Shown: positions 23,032-31,323 of the stretch, piece by piece
Numbering within the stretch: position 1 is the stretch's first letter
Layout of the letters: each line of letters begins with the position of its first letter
From: Microbacterium hominis NBRC 15708
GTDB taxonomy: Bacteria; Actinomycetota; Actinomycetes; Actinomycetales; Microbacteriaceae
DNA length: 64,000 nt
Assembly: GCF_001592125.1 (NCBI RefSeq)
Contig: NZ_BCWI01000005.1
Span: 1-64,000 of the forward strand
Direction of reading: 5' to 3'
Notes under the pieces: model-generated
The model's database searches: none
What the model was told of the DNA's origin: nothing
The model's input: the letters and a program-made list of their open reading frames with translations, nothing else
Program-made: the position numbers and the translations under genes

Positions 23032-24033
23032 TCACAGCCAGCGGCGGCGCTTGAAGATGACGTACAGCACGGCCGGGAACGTGATCATCACCGTGAGGGC
23101 GACCGGATAGCCGTACTCCCAGTGCAGCTCCGGCATGACGTCGAAGTTCATGCCGTAGACGGTGCCGATCAGCGTCGGCGCGAAGATGATGGCCGCCCAC
23201 GAGGAGATCTTCTTGACCTGCTCGTTCTGCGCGAGGTTGACCTCGGTCTGCCGCCGGGCGACGAGCGCCGAGTGCACGGTGAGCGCCTTGTCCAGCACGG
23301 CGCGGAACCCGTCGATGCGCTCCGTGACCCGCAGCGCGTGGTCGCGGACGTCGCGCAGCCGGCGCTGCAGCTCGATGTCGACGTGGTACGCCTCATGGCC
23401 CCGCTGCAGCCACTCGATGATCGGCACCAGCGGATGCGTCGCGCGCGCGAACCGGTTCAGCTCGCCCGACAGCTCGTAGATGCGGCGGGAGAGCGCGTCG
23501 TCGTCGGCGTCGCCGAACAGGTCGTCCTCGATCTCGTCGATGTCGTTCTCGATGCCGGCGACGAGCGGCTCGTACTCGTCGACCACGCGATCCAACACCG
23601 CGTACAGGACGGCCTCCGACCCGAGTGCCAGCAGCTCGGGCTGCTCCTCGAGCCGCCGCCGGACGGCGCCGAGGTCGGGCGACTCGGCGTGGCGGATGGT
23701 GATGAGGAAGTCGGGGCCGACGAAGAGGTGCAGCTCGCCGATGTCGAGCTCTTCGCGCTCGTCGTCGTAGCGGGCCGGGCGCAGCACCACGAAGAGCGTG
23801 TCGCCGTAGCGCTCCACCTTCGAGCGCTGGTGGCCCAGGGCGGCGTCCTCGATGGCGAGGGGGTGCAGCTCGAACTCGGCGGCCACCGAGGCGAGCTCCT
23901 GCTCGGACGGCCGGTAGAGACCGATCCAGGCGAAGCCCGCGTGCGCCTCCTGCAGCGCGTAGGCCTCGTCCAACGAGGCCGGCGTCGCGACGCGGACACC
24001 GTCCTTGTACACGGCGTTGTCGATCAGGGTCAT
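23032..24033 (-). CDS. corA: CorA-family magnesium/cobalt transporter
   Basis: A 333-residue protein with a large acidic cytoplasmic domain, a long coiled-coil helix and two C-terminal membrane helices. The first helix ends with the YGMNF signature that forms the selectivity filter (about residues 285-300), and the protein ends with the basic KRRRW tail on the cytoplasmic side. The ATG at 24033 has GGAGGA upstream; longer in-frame starts read into the structured leader. A 250-base leader with its own promoter and a possible 18-codon reading frame precedes it. Confidence 0.93.
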   Translation of the reverse strand: MTLIDNAVYKDGVRVATPASLDEAYALQEAHAGFAWIGLYRPSEQELASVAAEFELHPLAIEDAALGHQRSKVERYGDTLFVVLRPARYDDEREELDIGELHLFVGPDFLITIRHAESPDLGAVRRRLEEQPELLALGSEAVLYAVLDRVVDEYEPLVAGIENDIDEIEDDLFGDADDDALSRRIYELSGELNRFARATHPLVPIIEWLQRGHEAYHVDIELQRRLRDVRDHALRVTERIDGFRAVLDKALTVHSALVARRQTEVNLAQNEQVKKISSWAAIIFAPTLIGTVYGMNFDVMPELHWEYGYPVALTVMITFPAVLYVIFKRRRWL

Positions 24034-24163
24034 GTCGGTCCTCCTCCGGATGGCGCGCGGCGCGGGGGTGGCGCAGGCGCGGGTCATCGCGCACCCGTGT
24101 CGGGTGGGCGCGGGGTGCGCGCGGCTGACGGCGCGCACGGAAGCGCCGCGGAGGGGCCGGCTC

Positions 24164-24220
24164 TCAGAGCGAGGTGATGCCGGCGGCGCCCACCGCGGCG
24201 CGCCTACTATCGTCTGCCAT
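24164..24220 (-). CDS. Possible 18-residue leader peptide upstream of corA
   Basis: The minus strand encodes MADDSRRAAVGAAGITSL between a TATACT promoter element and corA. AGGCGGTGA lies upstream of the ATG, and several GC-rich hairpins follow the stop codon before corA (around 24066-24160). Its place 130 bases before a Mg2+ transporter start suggests a regulatory upstream reading frame, comparable in layout only to the leader peptides of other Mg2+ transporters. Coding status is not proven. Confidence 0.35.
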   Translation of the reverse strand: MADDSRRAAVGAAGITSL

Positions 24221-24282
24221 GGTGTCTCACCGCCTCGGATCGGGGCCCGCCGCGCTCGGATACGCGGTGACGGGCCTCGGTG

Positions 24283-24288
24283 AGTATA
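24283..24288 (-). promoter_or_regulatory. -10 element (TATACT) of the corA leader
   Basis: TATACT on the minus strand (24288-24283) is a near-consensus -10. It would give a start near 24275 and a leader of about 240 bases before corA. No clear -35 is visible at 16-18 bases, so an extended or activator-dependent promoter is possible. Confidence 0.5.
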
Positions 24289-24320
24289 GCCCCCGCGGGT
24301 GACGTGACCTCACAGGCGGC

Positions 24321-24620
24321 TCACGCCTCGGAGCGGCGCCCCGTCTCCTGCTCCCAGAACTCCAGCTGCTGGGTGAGCGCCTTCGCGAGCTCGAACACCT
24401 GCTGGGGAGGGATGCGCACCCGTTGGACGACGCGGCCGGGCACGACCGTGACCGGGGCACCCTCGGCATCCACCCCCGCCTGCGGGGGCCGGGCGAGGCA
24501 GACGAAGTCCATCACGAACACGTCGGGGGTGTGCCAGACGTTCGCGAAGTCGGCGTACGTGCCCGCCACGATCTCGGGGGGCAGGTCGATCTCGAACTGC
24601 CGGGGCGTCTCATCGTTCAT
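24321..24620 (-). CDS. DUF3467 domain protein
   Basis: A 99-residue soluble protein matching the DUF3467 pattern: FEIDLPPEIVAGTYADFANVWHTPDVFVMDFV near the start and a helical RVRIPPQQVFELAKALTQQLEFWE at the end. The family is widespread in bacteria and has no established function. A strong AAGGAGG precedes the ATG at 24620. It lies 73 bases downstream of the nuclease-helicase gene on the same strand and may be co-transcribed with it. Confidence 0.85.
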   Translation of the reverse strand: MNDETPRQFEIDLPPEIVAGTYADFANVWHTPDVFVMDFVCLARPPQAGVDAEGAPVTVVPGRVVQRVRIPPQQVFELAKALTQQLEFWEQETGRRSEA

Positions 24621-24693
24621 GCCGTCCTCCTTCTCGCGGTGCGTCGGCCGCGGCGCCGGGGCCGCCCGCCGGCAGGGACGTCTTCCGGCGAGT

Positions 24694-27600
24694 CTACGTG
24701 CGGTCCGCGCCGACGAGCCGCGCGAACGCGCTGAGGCGGGCGACCCCGTCGGGCGTGCGCGGCAGATCGTCGAGCAGCCCCGTGCCGTACACGACGTAGG
24801 CCGTGTGCTCGGCGCGGGAGACCGCGACGTTCAGACGGTTCTGCAGCAGCAGGAACTCGAGGCCCCGCGGTGCGTCCCGCCCGCTGGATGCCGCGAGCGA
24901 GACGATCGCGACCGCGGCCTCCTGCCCCTGGAACTTGTCGACCGTGCCCACCGGGACCGTGCCGAACCCGGCCGCGACCAGCGCCGCCTCGACCAGCACC
25001 TGCTGCGCGTTGTACGGGGTGACGACGATGAGGTCGTCCGGCTCGAGCGGCCTCGGCGCGACGCCCGCGGCGGCGGTCCATTCGCGGCCGACGAGGTCGC
25101 GCACGAGCGCGACGACCGCCTCCGCCTCCTCCGGCGACTGGGTCGCGTTGCCGGTGTGCGCGAGCGCGACCGGCACGACGCCGGGCAGGATGCCCGCGAG
25201 GCGGCGCCCCGCGGTCGACGGATGCGCGGCCAGCTTCCCGTCGTACGACAGCTCCGACACCGGCGCCGCGACCTCGGGGCGCATGCGGCGGGTCTGCGCG
25301 AGGAAGAAGCCGCGATCCTCCGCGATGACGGCGGCGCCGTCCATGACCCAGCCGAGAGCCGATGTGTCCACCGGCTCGGGGTGCGTGCCCTGGCTCACCT
25401 GCGGGAGCTGCTGGGGGTCGCCCAGCAGCATCAGGCGCGGGGCGGCGACCGAGACGGCGATCGTCGAGGCGAGCGAGAACTGGCCCGCCTCGTCGATGAC
25501 CAGCAGGTCGAGGCTGCCGCGCGGCACGCGTCCGGCGTGGCTGAGGTCCCAGGCAGTGCCCCCGATCACGAAGCCCCCGGGATGGTCGGCGGCGAAGGCG
25601 GCGTAGCCGTCTTTGGCGATGGGGGTGAACGGCTCGGAACCGGACGCGGGCCCCTTGCCCTTCATGGCCTTCGCGACGAGCTCGGCCGGCACGCCCGCCT
25701 CGACGATGCGCGCGAGCATGTTCTCGACCACGGCGTGGGACTGCGCCACGACCCCGACGCGATAGCCGTGCTCACGCACCAGCCGCGCGACGACGTGCGA
25801 TCCGACGTAGGTCTTGCCCGTGCCCGGCGGGCCCTGGACCGCCAGGTAGCTGTGGTCCAGATCGTGCACCGACCGCGCGATGTCGTCGACGTCGTCGCGG
25901 GGCAGGTCGCCGGCGATGACCGCCCGCGTGAGCCCGCCCCGACGCGTGCGCGGCGGACGGCGCAGCAGGAGGTCGGTCGCGGCATCCCGCGGGAAGTCCG
26001 CGGTGCGGGCGGCGCCGGAGTCGATGAGCCCATCGGCCCACTGATCGATCGCGGCCTGCTGCGATCCCGCCTGGGGCGGGGCGGGCGGGGTCAGCGCGAG
26101 GGGCAGCTCCTGCCAGGTGAAGCCCTGCACGGAGTTCTCCTCCACGACCACGCCGTCATCGAGCACGTCGACGATCCGCACCGATCGTGCGGCGTGGATC
26201 CAGCGCGGACTCGTGTCGATCGGGAACGGCGCGGGCAGCTCGTAGAGCACGAACGCCGAGCCGTCGGCGCTCAGCTTCGTCCCGGGGGCGAGGTCGCCGC
26301 GCAGCTCCACCACGCGTCGCTGCACCCGACCTCCCTCCGGGATGTGCCAGTCGCTCAGGATGCGGCAGCGGTCGTGGTCGAAGACGATGACGTCGCGCGT
26401 GTCCTCCCAGATCGACACCGGCTCGCGCAGGCGCAGGAAGTGCGTCGCCCAGAACGTCTTCGCCTCGCGCGGGTAGTAGTCGATCGCGGCCGCGCCGAGC
26501 CGGAGGGCGAGCACGGCCGTCTCGTCAGGTGCCGCCGCGGATGCCGCCGCCACCGCCATCCGGTTCAGTGCCTCCGCCCGCGGGGAGGGCTCGTAGGGAC
26601 GCTCCGCGGCGTCGACGTCCGCCGAGGGGACGAGGCGCGCCTCGCGGGCCCGGTCGACGAGCCAGTTGCGCAGCCTGCGCGTGGAGACGCAGTCGTAGCG
26701 GTTGTAGTCCGCGAGGTCGTCGAGGATGGCGGCCCCCGCATCCGGCGCCCCCGACTCGATCGCCGCGCGGGCCTCGACGTACTTCACGATCGAGTCGTCG
26801 CCGCGCTGGACGTCGCTCGTGCGCACCTCGGCGCCCATGTAGAGCGGCTCCAGCTTCTTGATCGAGTACGAGCGTGACCCCACCCGCAGCGCCCGGCGCA
26901 CGATCGGGTACAGATCGACGAAGACGCCCTCGCGCAGCAGCGTGTCGACCTCGGCCTCGCGCACGCCGTAGCGGGCGGCCATCGCGAGCAGGTGGGTCGG
27001 CTCGTACGGCGCGTAGTGGTAGATGTGCATGCCGGGGTGGGCGCGCCGACGCAGCGCCACGACGTCGAGGAAGTCCTCGAGCGCCCGGCGCTCCTCGGCG
27101 AAGGTGTGCGCCCACAGCGCCGCGTACTGCTCGTCGTCGTCGACCCACCCGAACAGGTAGTCGATCCCCCACATCGCCCCGTTCGTCCCCGTCGCCCCGG
27201 TCGTTCCGGGGGCACCGTCGGCGGACTCGGTGTAGAGCGGGTCGCCCTCGAAGTCGAAGAACAGGTCGCCGCGGTCGGGGCGCGGGAGCGCGCCGATGGC
27301 CGTCGGGAGCACCACCTCGTAGGTCGGCACCGGCGGCAGCTCCGAGGTCGGCGCCGCATCGCCGACGCCGCCGGCCGGGCTCTCGAGCTGGAGTCGGGCC
27401 TGCGTGCGCAGGCCCGCGAACGCGTCCCACGACATGCGCGCCGGGGCCTCGCGCGCCGCCGCGAGCGCGTCGATCGTGCGGATGCCGTCCAGGCGCAGCC
27501 GATCGCGCTGGACCGGACGCATGCCGGCGACCAGCAGCAGGTCGCGGTGGGCGACGACCTCCGCGTCGCACGTCGCGCACCGGCCGCACGCCACGACGCG

Positions 27601-28299
27601 CAGGGCGCCGCGGTCGTCGCCCCACGCGATCGCGTCACCGTCGGCGCCGGCGGCCAGATCGCGGTCGGCGATGAGCGCACGCAGGCGCTCGCGCCGCAGG
27701 CGGAACACCGGCATGAGGTCGCGCACGGCGTGCGTCGAGGTCGAGCCGTCGCCCAGCAGCAGCTCCACCCGGTCGCTGCGCGCGACGCCGAGACGGTCGA
27801 GTTGATCGACGTATGCCGCGAGCTGCATGAGCGCCGTCACCCGCGCGCGGCGGGCGAGCTTGGTGTCCTGCACGACCCACGGCGTGGGCGCGGCGACCGT
27901 CGGGTCGTCGCGGACGAGGAAGTCGGCGAAGCCCACGAACTCGTCCGTCGCGAAGACGGCCTGATACACGACGGCGACCGTCGGATCGGCCAGCGCCGCG
28001 GTGGTCGCGGCGACCGCGACGGCGACGGCCTCGGCATCCGAGGACCGCGTCTCGGGCAGCTCGACCACGCGGCCCGGGTACTGCGCGCGGTACGCCTCGA
28101 GCTGGCGCCGTTCGTGCTGCGTCCCCAGCCGTCCCGCCCGCTCGAGGGTGAGATCGGTGGGTTCCTCCACCGCGGGCACCCGTCCGAGCTTGGCGTCGAT
28201 CGCCCGGAGCCAGGCGAACTCGCACTCCGCAGCGGCCTTCAGGTCGGTCGCGCTCCAGACGATGCGCGCCCCGCTGCCGCTGTCTTCGATGTATCGCAT
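24694..28299 (-). CDS. TM0106-family RecB-like nuclease fused to a superfamily 1 helicase
   Basis: A 1201-residue protein. The N-terminal half carries a RecB-like PD-(D/E)XK nuclease (FADFLVRDD ... WVVQDTKLARRARVTALMQLAAYVDQL, about residues 120-170), a CGRCATC cysteine pair and an RNase H-like domain (DLFFDFEGDPLY ... YNRYDCVSTRRLRNWL). The C-terminal half is a UPF1/Dna2-like helicase: Walker A GPPGTGKTY, DEAGQFSLA, then VVTPYNAQQ, VGTVDKFQGQEA and a final motif VI-like SRAEHTAYVV. It probably processes RNA or DNA ends in repair or defence-related turnover; the substrate is unknown. AAGG precedes the ATG at 28299. Confidence 0.88.
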   Translation of the reverse strand: MRYIEDSGSGARIVWSATDLKAAAECEFAWLRAIDAKLGRVPAVEEPTDLTLERAGRLGTQHERRQLEAYRAQYPGRVVELPETRSSDAEAVAVAVAATTAALADPTVAVVYQAVFATDEFVGFADFLVRDDPTVAAPTPWVVQDTKLARRARVTALMQLAAYVDQLDRLGVARSDRVELLLGDGSTSTHAVRDLMPVFRLRRERLRALIADRDLAAGADGDAIAWGDDRGALRVVACGRCATCDAEVVAHRDLLLVAGMRPVQRDRLRLDGIRTIDALAAAREAPARMSWDAFAGLRTQARLQLESPAGGVGDAAPTSELPPVPTYEVVLPTAIGALPRPDRGDLFFDFEGDPLYTESADGAPGTTGATGTNGAMWGIDYLFGWVDDDEQYAALWAHTFAEERRALEDFLDVVALRRRAHPGMHIYHYAPYEPTHLLAMAARYGVREAEVDTLLREGVFVDLYPIVRRALRVGSRSYSIKKLEPLYMGAEVRTSDVQRGDDSIVKYVEARAAIESGAPDAGAAILDDLADYNRYDCVSTRRLRNWLVDRAREARLVPSADVDAAERPYEPSPRAEALNRMAVAAASAAAPDETAVLALRLGAAAIDYYPREAKTFWATHFLRLREPVSIWEDTRDVIVFDHDRCRILSDWHIPEGGRVQRRVVELRGDLAPGTKLSADGSAFVLYELPAPFPIDTSPRWIHAARSVRIVDVLDDGVVVEENSVQGFTWQELPLALTPPAPPQAGSQQAAIDQWADGLIDSGAARTADFPRDAATDLLLRRPPRTRRGGLTRAVIAGDLPRDDVDDIARSVHDLDHSYLAVQGPPGTGKTYVGSHVVARLVREHGYRVGVVAQSHAVVENMLARIVEAGVPAELVAKAMKGKGPASGSEPFTPIAKDGYAAFAADHPGGFVIGGTAWDLSHAGRVPRGSLDLLVIDEAGQFSLASTIAVSVAAPRLMLLGDPQQLPQVSQGTHPEPVDTSALGWVMDGAAVIAEDRGFFLAQTRRMRPEVAAPVSELSYDGKLAAHPSTAGRRLAGILPGVVPVALAHTGNATQSPEEAEAVVALVRDLVGREWTAAAGVAPRPLEPDDLIVVTPYNAQQVLVEAALVAAGFGTVPVGTVDKFQGQEAAVAIVSLAASSGRDAPRGLEFLLLQNRLNVAVSRAEHTAYVVYGTGLLDDLPRTPDGVARLSAFARLVGADRT

Positions 28300-28399
28300 G
28301 TCGCCCTTCCGTCTTCGACGCTAGTCGCAGGCGCCGACATCGTGCACCGCGGGCCGCCGCGCACCCGCCGGAGCGCCGTGCACCTGCCAGACTGGACAC

Positions 28400-30460
28400 G
28401 TGATCGAGAACCTGCCGTTCGAGAGCGTCTACCGGCACGGCTTCGCGCGCGTCGCCGCCGCCACGATCCCCGTCGCCATCGCCGACCCGGTGCGAAACGC
28501 CGAGGCGGTCATCGATGCGACCCGGGCCCTGAGCGACGACGCGGTCGCCGTCGCGGTCTTCCCCGAGCTCTGCCTCAGCGGATACGCCATCGACGACCTC
28601 GTCATGCAGGATGCCGTGCTCGACGCCGTCCACGCGGCCATCGCGACGCTCGTCGAGGCGTCGCGCGAGCTCCGGCCGCTCATCGCCGTCGGCGCGCCGC
28701 TGCGCCTGGACGCCCGCCTGTACAACTGCGCGGTCCTCATCCACCGCGGCCGTGTGCTGGGCGTCGTCCCGAAGAGCTACCCGCTGACCTACCGCGAGTT
28801 CTACGAAGCCCGGTGGTACGCCGCCGGCGCGGGCGCCCCGGCCGCCACCGTCCTCGCGGGTCAGGAGGTGCCGGTCGGCGCCGACCTGCTGTTCGCCGCG
28901 ACCGACGTGCCCGGGCTCGTCGTGCACGCCGAGGTCTGCGAGGACATGTGGGTGCCGATCCCGCCGTCCTCGGCCGCCGCCCTCGCCGGCGCGACGGTGC
29001 TGCTCAACCTGTCCGGCAGCCCCATCACGGTCGCCCGCGCCGACGACCGGCACCTGCTCGCGAAGGCGCAGTCGTTCCGCTGCAACGCCGCCTACGTGTA
29101 CGCCGCGGCGGGGATCGGCGAGTCGACGAACGACGTGTCGTGGGACGGCCAGACGATGATCTACGAGTCCGGTGCCCTCCTGGCTGAGAGCGAGCGCTTC
29201 CCCGACGGCCCGCGCTCCTCGGTCGCCGACGTCGACCTCGACCGCCTGCGCCAGGACCGGCTCCGGCAGGGGACCTTCGACGACAACCGCCGCGTCAGCG
29301 CGCCCGGCGCGCGCACGGTCGCCTTCACCGTCGACCCCCCGGCATCCGACATCGGCCTGCGCCGCGCGCTCGACCGCTTCCCGTTCGTCCCCGACGACGC
29401 GGCCCGTCTCGACCAGGACTGCTTCGAGGCGTTCAGCATCCAGGTCTCCGCCCTCGAGCAGCGCATGCGCGCGATCGGCTCGCCCAAGCCGGTCATCGGC
29501 GTCTCGGGCGGCCTGGACTCGACCCACGCCCTGCTCGTGGTCGCCCGCGCGATGGACCGGATGGGCCGCCCGCGCAGCGACATCCTCGCCTACACGATGC
29601 CGGGCTTCGCGACGAGCGATCACACGAAGTCGAATGCGATCGCCCTCGCCGAGGCGATCGGCGCGTCGATCGAGACCATCGACATCCGTCCGATGGCGAC
29701 CGCACTGCTCACGGGCATCGGCCATCCCTTCGCCGACGGCGAGCCGGTCTACGACGTGACGTTCGAGAACGTGCAGGCCGGCGCCCGCACCGACTTCCTC
29801 TTCCGACTCGCGAACCAGAACGGCGGCTTCGTCGTCGGCACCTCCGACCTGTCGGAGCTCGCCCTGGGGTGGGCCACCTACGGCGTCGGCGACCAGATGA
29901 GCCACTACGCCGTCAACGCCGGCGTGCCCAAGACCCTGATCCAGCACCTCATCCGCTGGGTGATCGCCCACTCCGACGGCGACGGGACCGCCCTCACCGA
30001 CGAGGCGAAGGCCGTGCTGCAGTCGGTGCTCGACACCGAGATCAGCCCCGAGCTCGTCCCGGCGGGTCAGGACGGCAAGGTGCAGTCGACGGAGGACACG
30101 ATCGGGCCGTACGCCCTGCACGACTTCACGCTGTTCCACGTGCTGCGCTACGGCCTGCGTCCGTCGAAGATCGCCTTCCTCGCCGAGCGCGCCTGGCGCG
30201 ACGCGGATGCCGGGACATGGCCGCCCGGCTTCCCGGCATCCGACCGCTACGCGTACGACCGCGACACCGTCGTGCGCTGGCTGCGCGTGTTCCTGCGCCG
30301 CTTCTTCGGCTTCGCCCAGTTCAAGCGCACGGCGATCCCCAACGGCCCCAAGGTGCTCGCGGCCGGCTCGCTGTCGCCGCGCGGCGACTGGCGCGCCCCC
30401 AGCGACGGCAACCCCGCGGTCTGGCTCGCCGAGCTCGACCGGGCGCTGCCGCCCGCCTGA
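28400..30460 (+). CDS. nadE: Glutamine-dependent NAD+ synthase
   Basis: A 686-residue bifunctional enzyme making NAD+ from nicotinate adenine dinucleotide using glutamine-derived ammonia. The N-terminal nitrilase-type glutaminase has the Glu-Lys-Cys triad in FPELCLSGY, PKSYPLTYREF and VHAEVCEDMW. The C-terminal synthetase has the P-loop GVSGGLDSTHALLV (about residue 365) and GTSDLSELALGW. The length matches the actinobacterial enzyme. The GTG at 28400 follows CAGACT by six bases, a possible -10 for a leaderless message. Confidence 0.96.
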   Translation: MIENLPFESVYRHGFARVAAATIPVAIADPVRNAEAVIDATRALSDDAVAVAVFPELCLSGYAIDDLVMQDAVLDAVHAAIATLVEASRELRPLIAVGAPLRLDARLYNCAVLIHRGRVLGVVPKSYPLTYREFYEARWYAAGAGAPAATVLAGQEVPVGADLLFAATDVPGLVVHAEVCEDMWVPIPPSSAAALAGATVLLNLSGSPITVARADDRHLLAKAQSFRCNAAYVYAAAGIGESTNDVSWDGQTMIYESGALLAESERFPDGPRSSVADVDLDRLRQDRLRQGTFDDNRRVSAPGARTVAFTVDPPASDIGLRRALDRFPFVPDDAARLDQDCFEAFSIQVSALEQRMRAIGSPKPVIGVSGGLDSTHALLVVARAMDRMGRPRSDILAYTMPGFATSDHTKSNAIALAEAIGASIETIDIRPMATALLTGIGHPFADGEPVYDVTFENVQAGARTDFLFRLANQNGGFVVGTSDLSELALGWATYGVGDQMSHYAVNAGVPKTLIQHLIRWVIAHSDGDGTALTDEAKAVLQSVLDTEISPELVPAGQDGKVQSTEDTIGPYALHDFTLFHVLRYGLRPSKIAFLAERAWRDADAGTWPPGFPASDRYAYDRDTVVRWLRVFLRRFFGFAQFKRTAIPNGPKVLAAGSLSPRGDWRAPSDGNPAVWLAELDRALPPA

Positions 30461-30472
30461 CCCCCGGCGCCG

Positions 30473-30531
30473 TTCATCCGTCCCGTGTCGTCGTGTCGCC
30501 CCGCGCGAGGCGACGCGAGGGGACGGATGAA
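30473..30531. repeat. Inverted-repeat element with TTCATCCGTCC arms, copy 2
   Basis: TTCATCCGTCCC (30473-30484) and GGGACGGATGAA (30520-30531) are perfect 12-base arms around an inner hairpin (GTCGCC 30495-30500 with GGCGAC 30509-30514). It lies between the convergent nadE and PPTase-like genes and matches the element at 22959-23019 in its arms, orientation and intergenic setting. Confidence 0.7.
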
Positions 30532-30539
30532 GGCGGTGC

Positions 30540-31127
30540 TCAGGCGGCGGGGAGCGTTCCGATCGCGACCGTGATGACCCAGCTGTCGCGCGAGGCGTCG
30601 ACCAGGGTGTACCGCATGTTGCGGTCGGGGATCCACCCCTTGAGCCGCCCCATGTCGAGCCGCACGCGCTCGGGGGCGACGCGCACCCCGCGGCCGTCGG
30701 CCTCGAGCACCGCCTGCACGCGCACCCAGTGCTGCAACAGGTCGGGGATGTTGTTCGGATCGAACAGGTGCGAGTGCTTCTGCATCAGCCGGATGTCGGC
30801 CTGCTCCGGCGTCATGTCGCGGATGTCGATGCCCAGCGGCAGGCCGGGGTCGCAGATCGCGACGACCGTCGCCGCGCGATAGCTCGCCGTGACGATCGCG
30901 ATCGGCAGCTCCTGCCCGTCGCGCGAGGCGATGAGACGCGTGTGGTAGCCGAAGCCGCGCGGGGCCTCGCGCTCGATGCGGATCTCGGTCATGTCGCAGC
31001 CGAGACGCGCGGCGATGAGCTCCTTCGCGAGGATGCGGCGGCGATCGTGCACGCTCGTGCCGGGATCCCACCCGAGACGCGCCGCAACCGAGGAGGGGGT
31101 GTCCAGGAGTACCGAGGTGAGTGTCAT
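30540..31127 (-). CDS. Phosphopantetheinyl transferase-like protein with degraded active site
   Basis: A 195-residue protein of the 4'-phosphopantetheinyl transferase fold. The GID strand (G99-D101) and the helix HWVRVQAVLEADGRG (residues 133-147) align with the family signatures GIDIE and WxxKEAxxKxxGxG. Key residues are changed: the second Mg2+ ligand of GIDIE is R103, the Lys-Glu pair of KEA is V137-Q138, and the later catalytic Lys is E142. D101 is kept. Transferase activity is therefore doubtful and a binding or regulatory role is possible. AAGGA precedes the ATG at 31127. No polyketide, peptide or fatty acid synthase gene is nearby. Confidence 0.75.
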   Translation of the reverse strand: MTLTSVLLDTPSSVAARLGWDPGTSVHDRRRILAKELIAARLGCDMTEIRIEREAPRGFGYHTRLIASRDGQELPIAIVTASYRAATVVAICDPGLPLGIDIRDMTPEQADIRLMQKHSHLFDPNNIPDLLQHWVRVQAVLEADGRGVRVAPERVRLDMGRLKGWIPDRNMRYTLVDASRDSWVITVAIGTLPAA

Positions 31128-31323
31128 GTCGTCCTTCCTTCCCCCGTGCCGACGGGGATTGCCACGCCGTCCCATCTTGACCCACATCGGCCTCCCGCAG
31201 GGAGGGGGATGCGGCGTGAGAAAGCCCGCGGAGCGGGGCGCACTCGATAGTGTCTATGTATCCGCGCATCCTCTCCACGGAGAGCCGTGCTGCGCCGTGA
31301 CGGACAAGACGAAGGAAAAGTGC

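Noticed and set aside
24034-24320. M-box (ykoK) magnesium riboswitch upstream of corA
   Set aside because: The leader has hairpins and a CTATAC stretch, but the conserved core order of the M-box was not recognisable, and CTATAC is better explained as the TATACT -10 element. An Rfam search would settle it.
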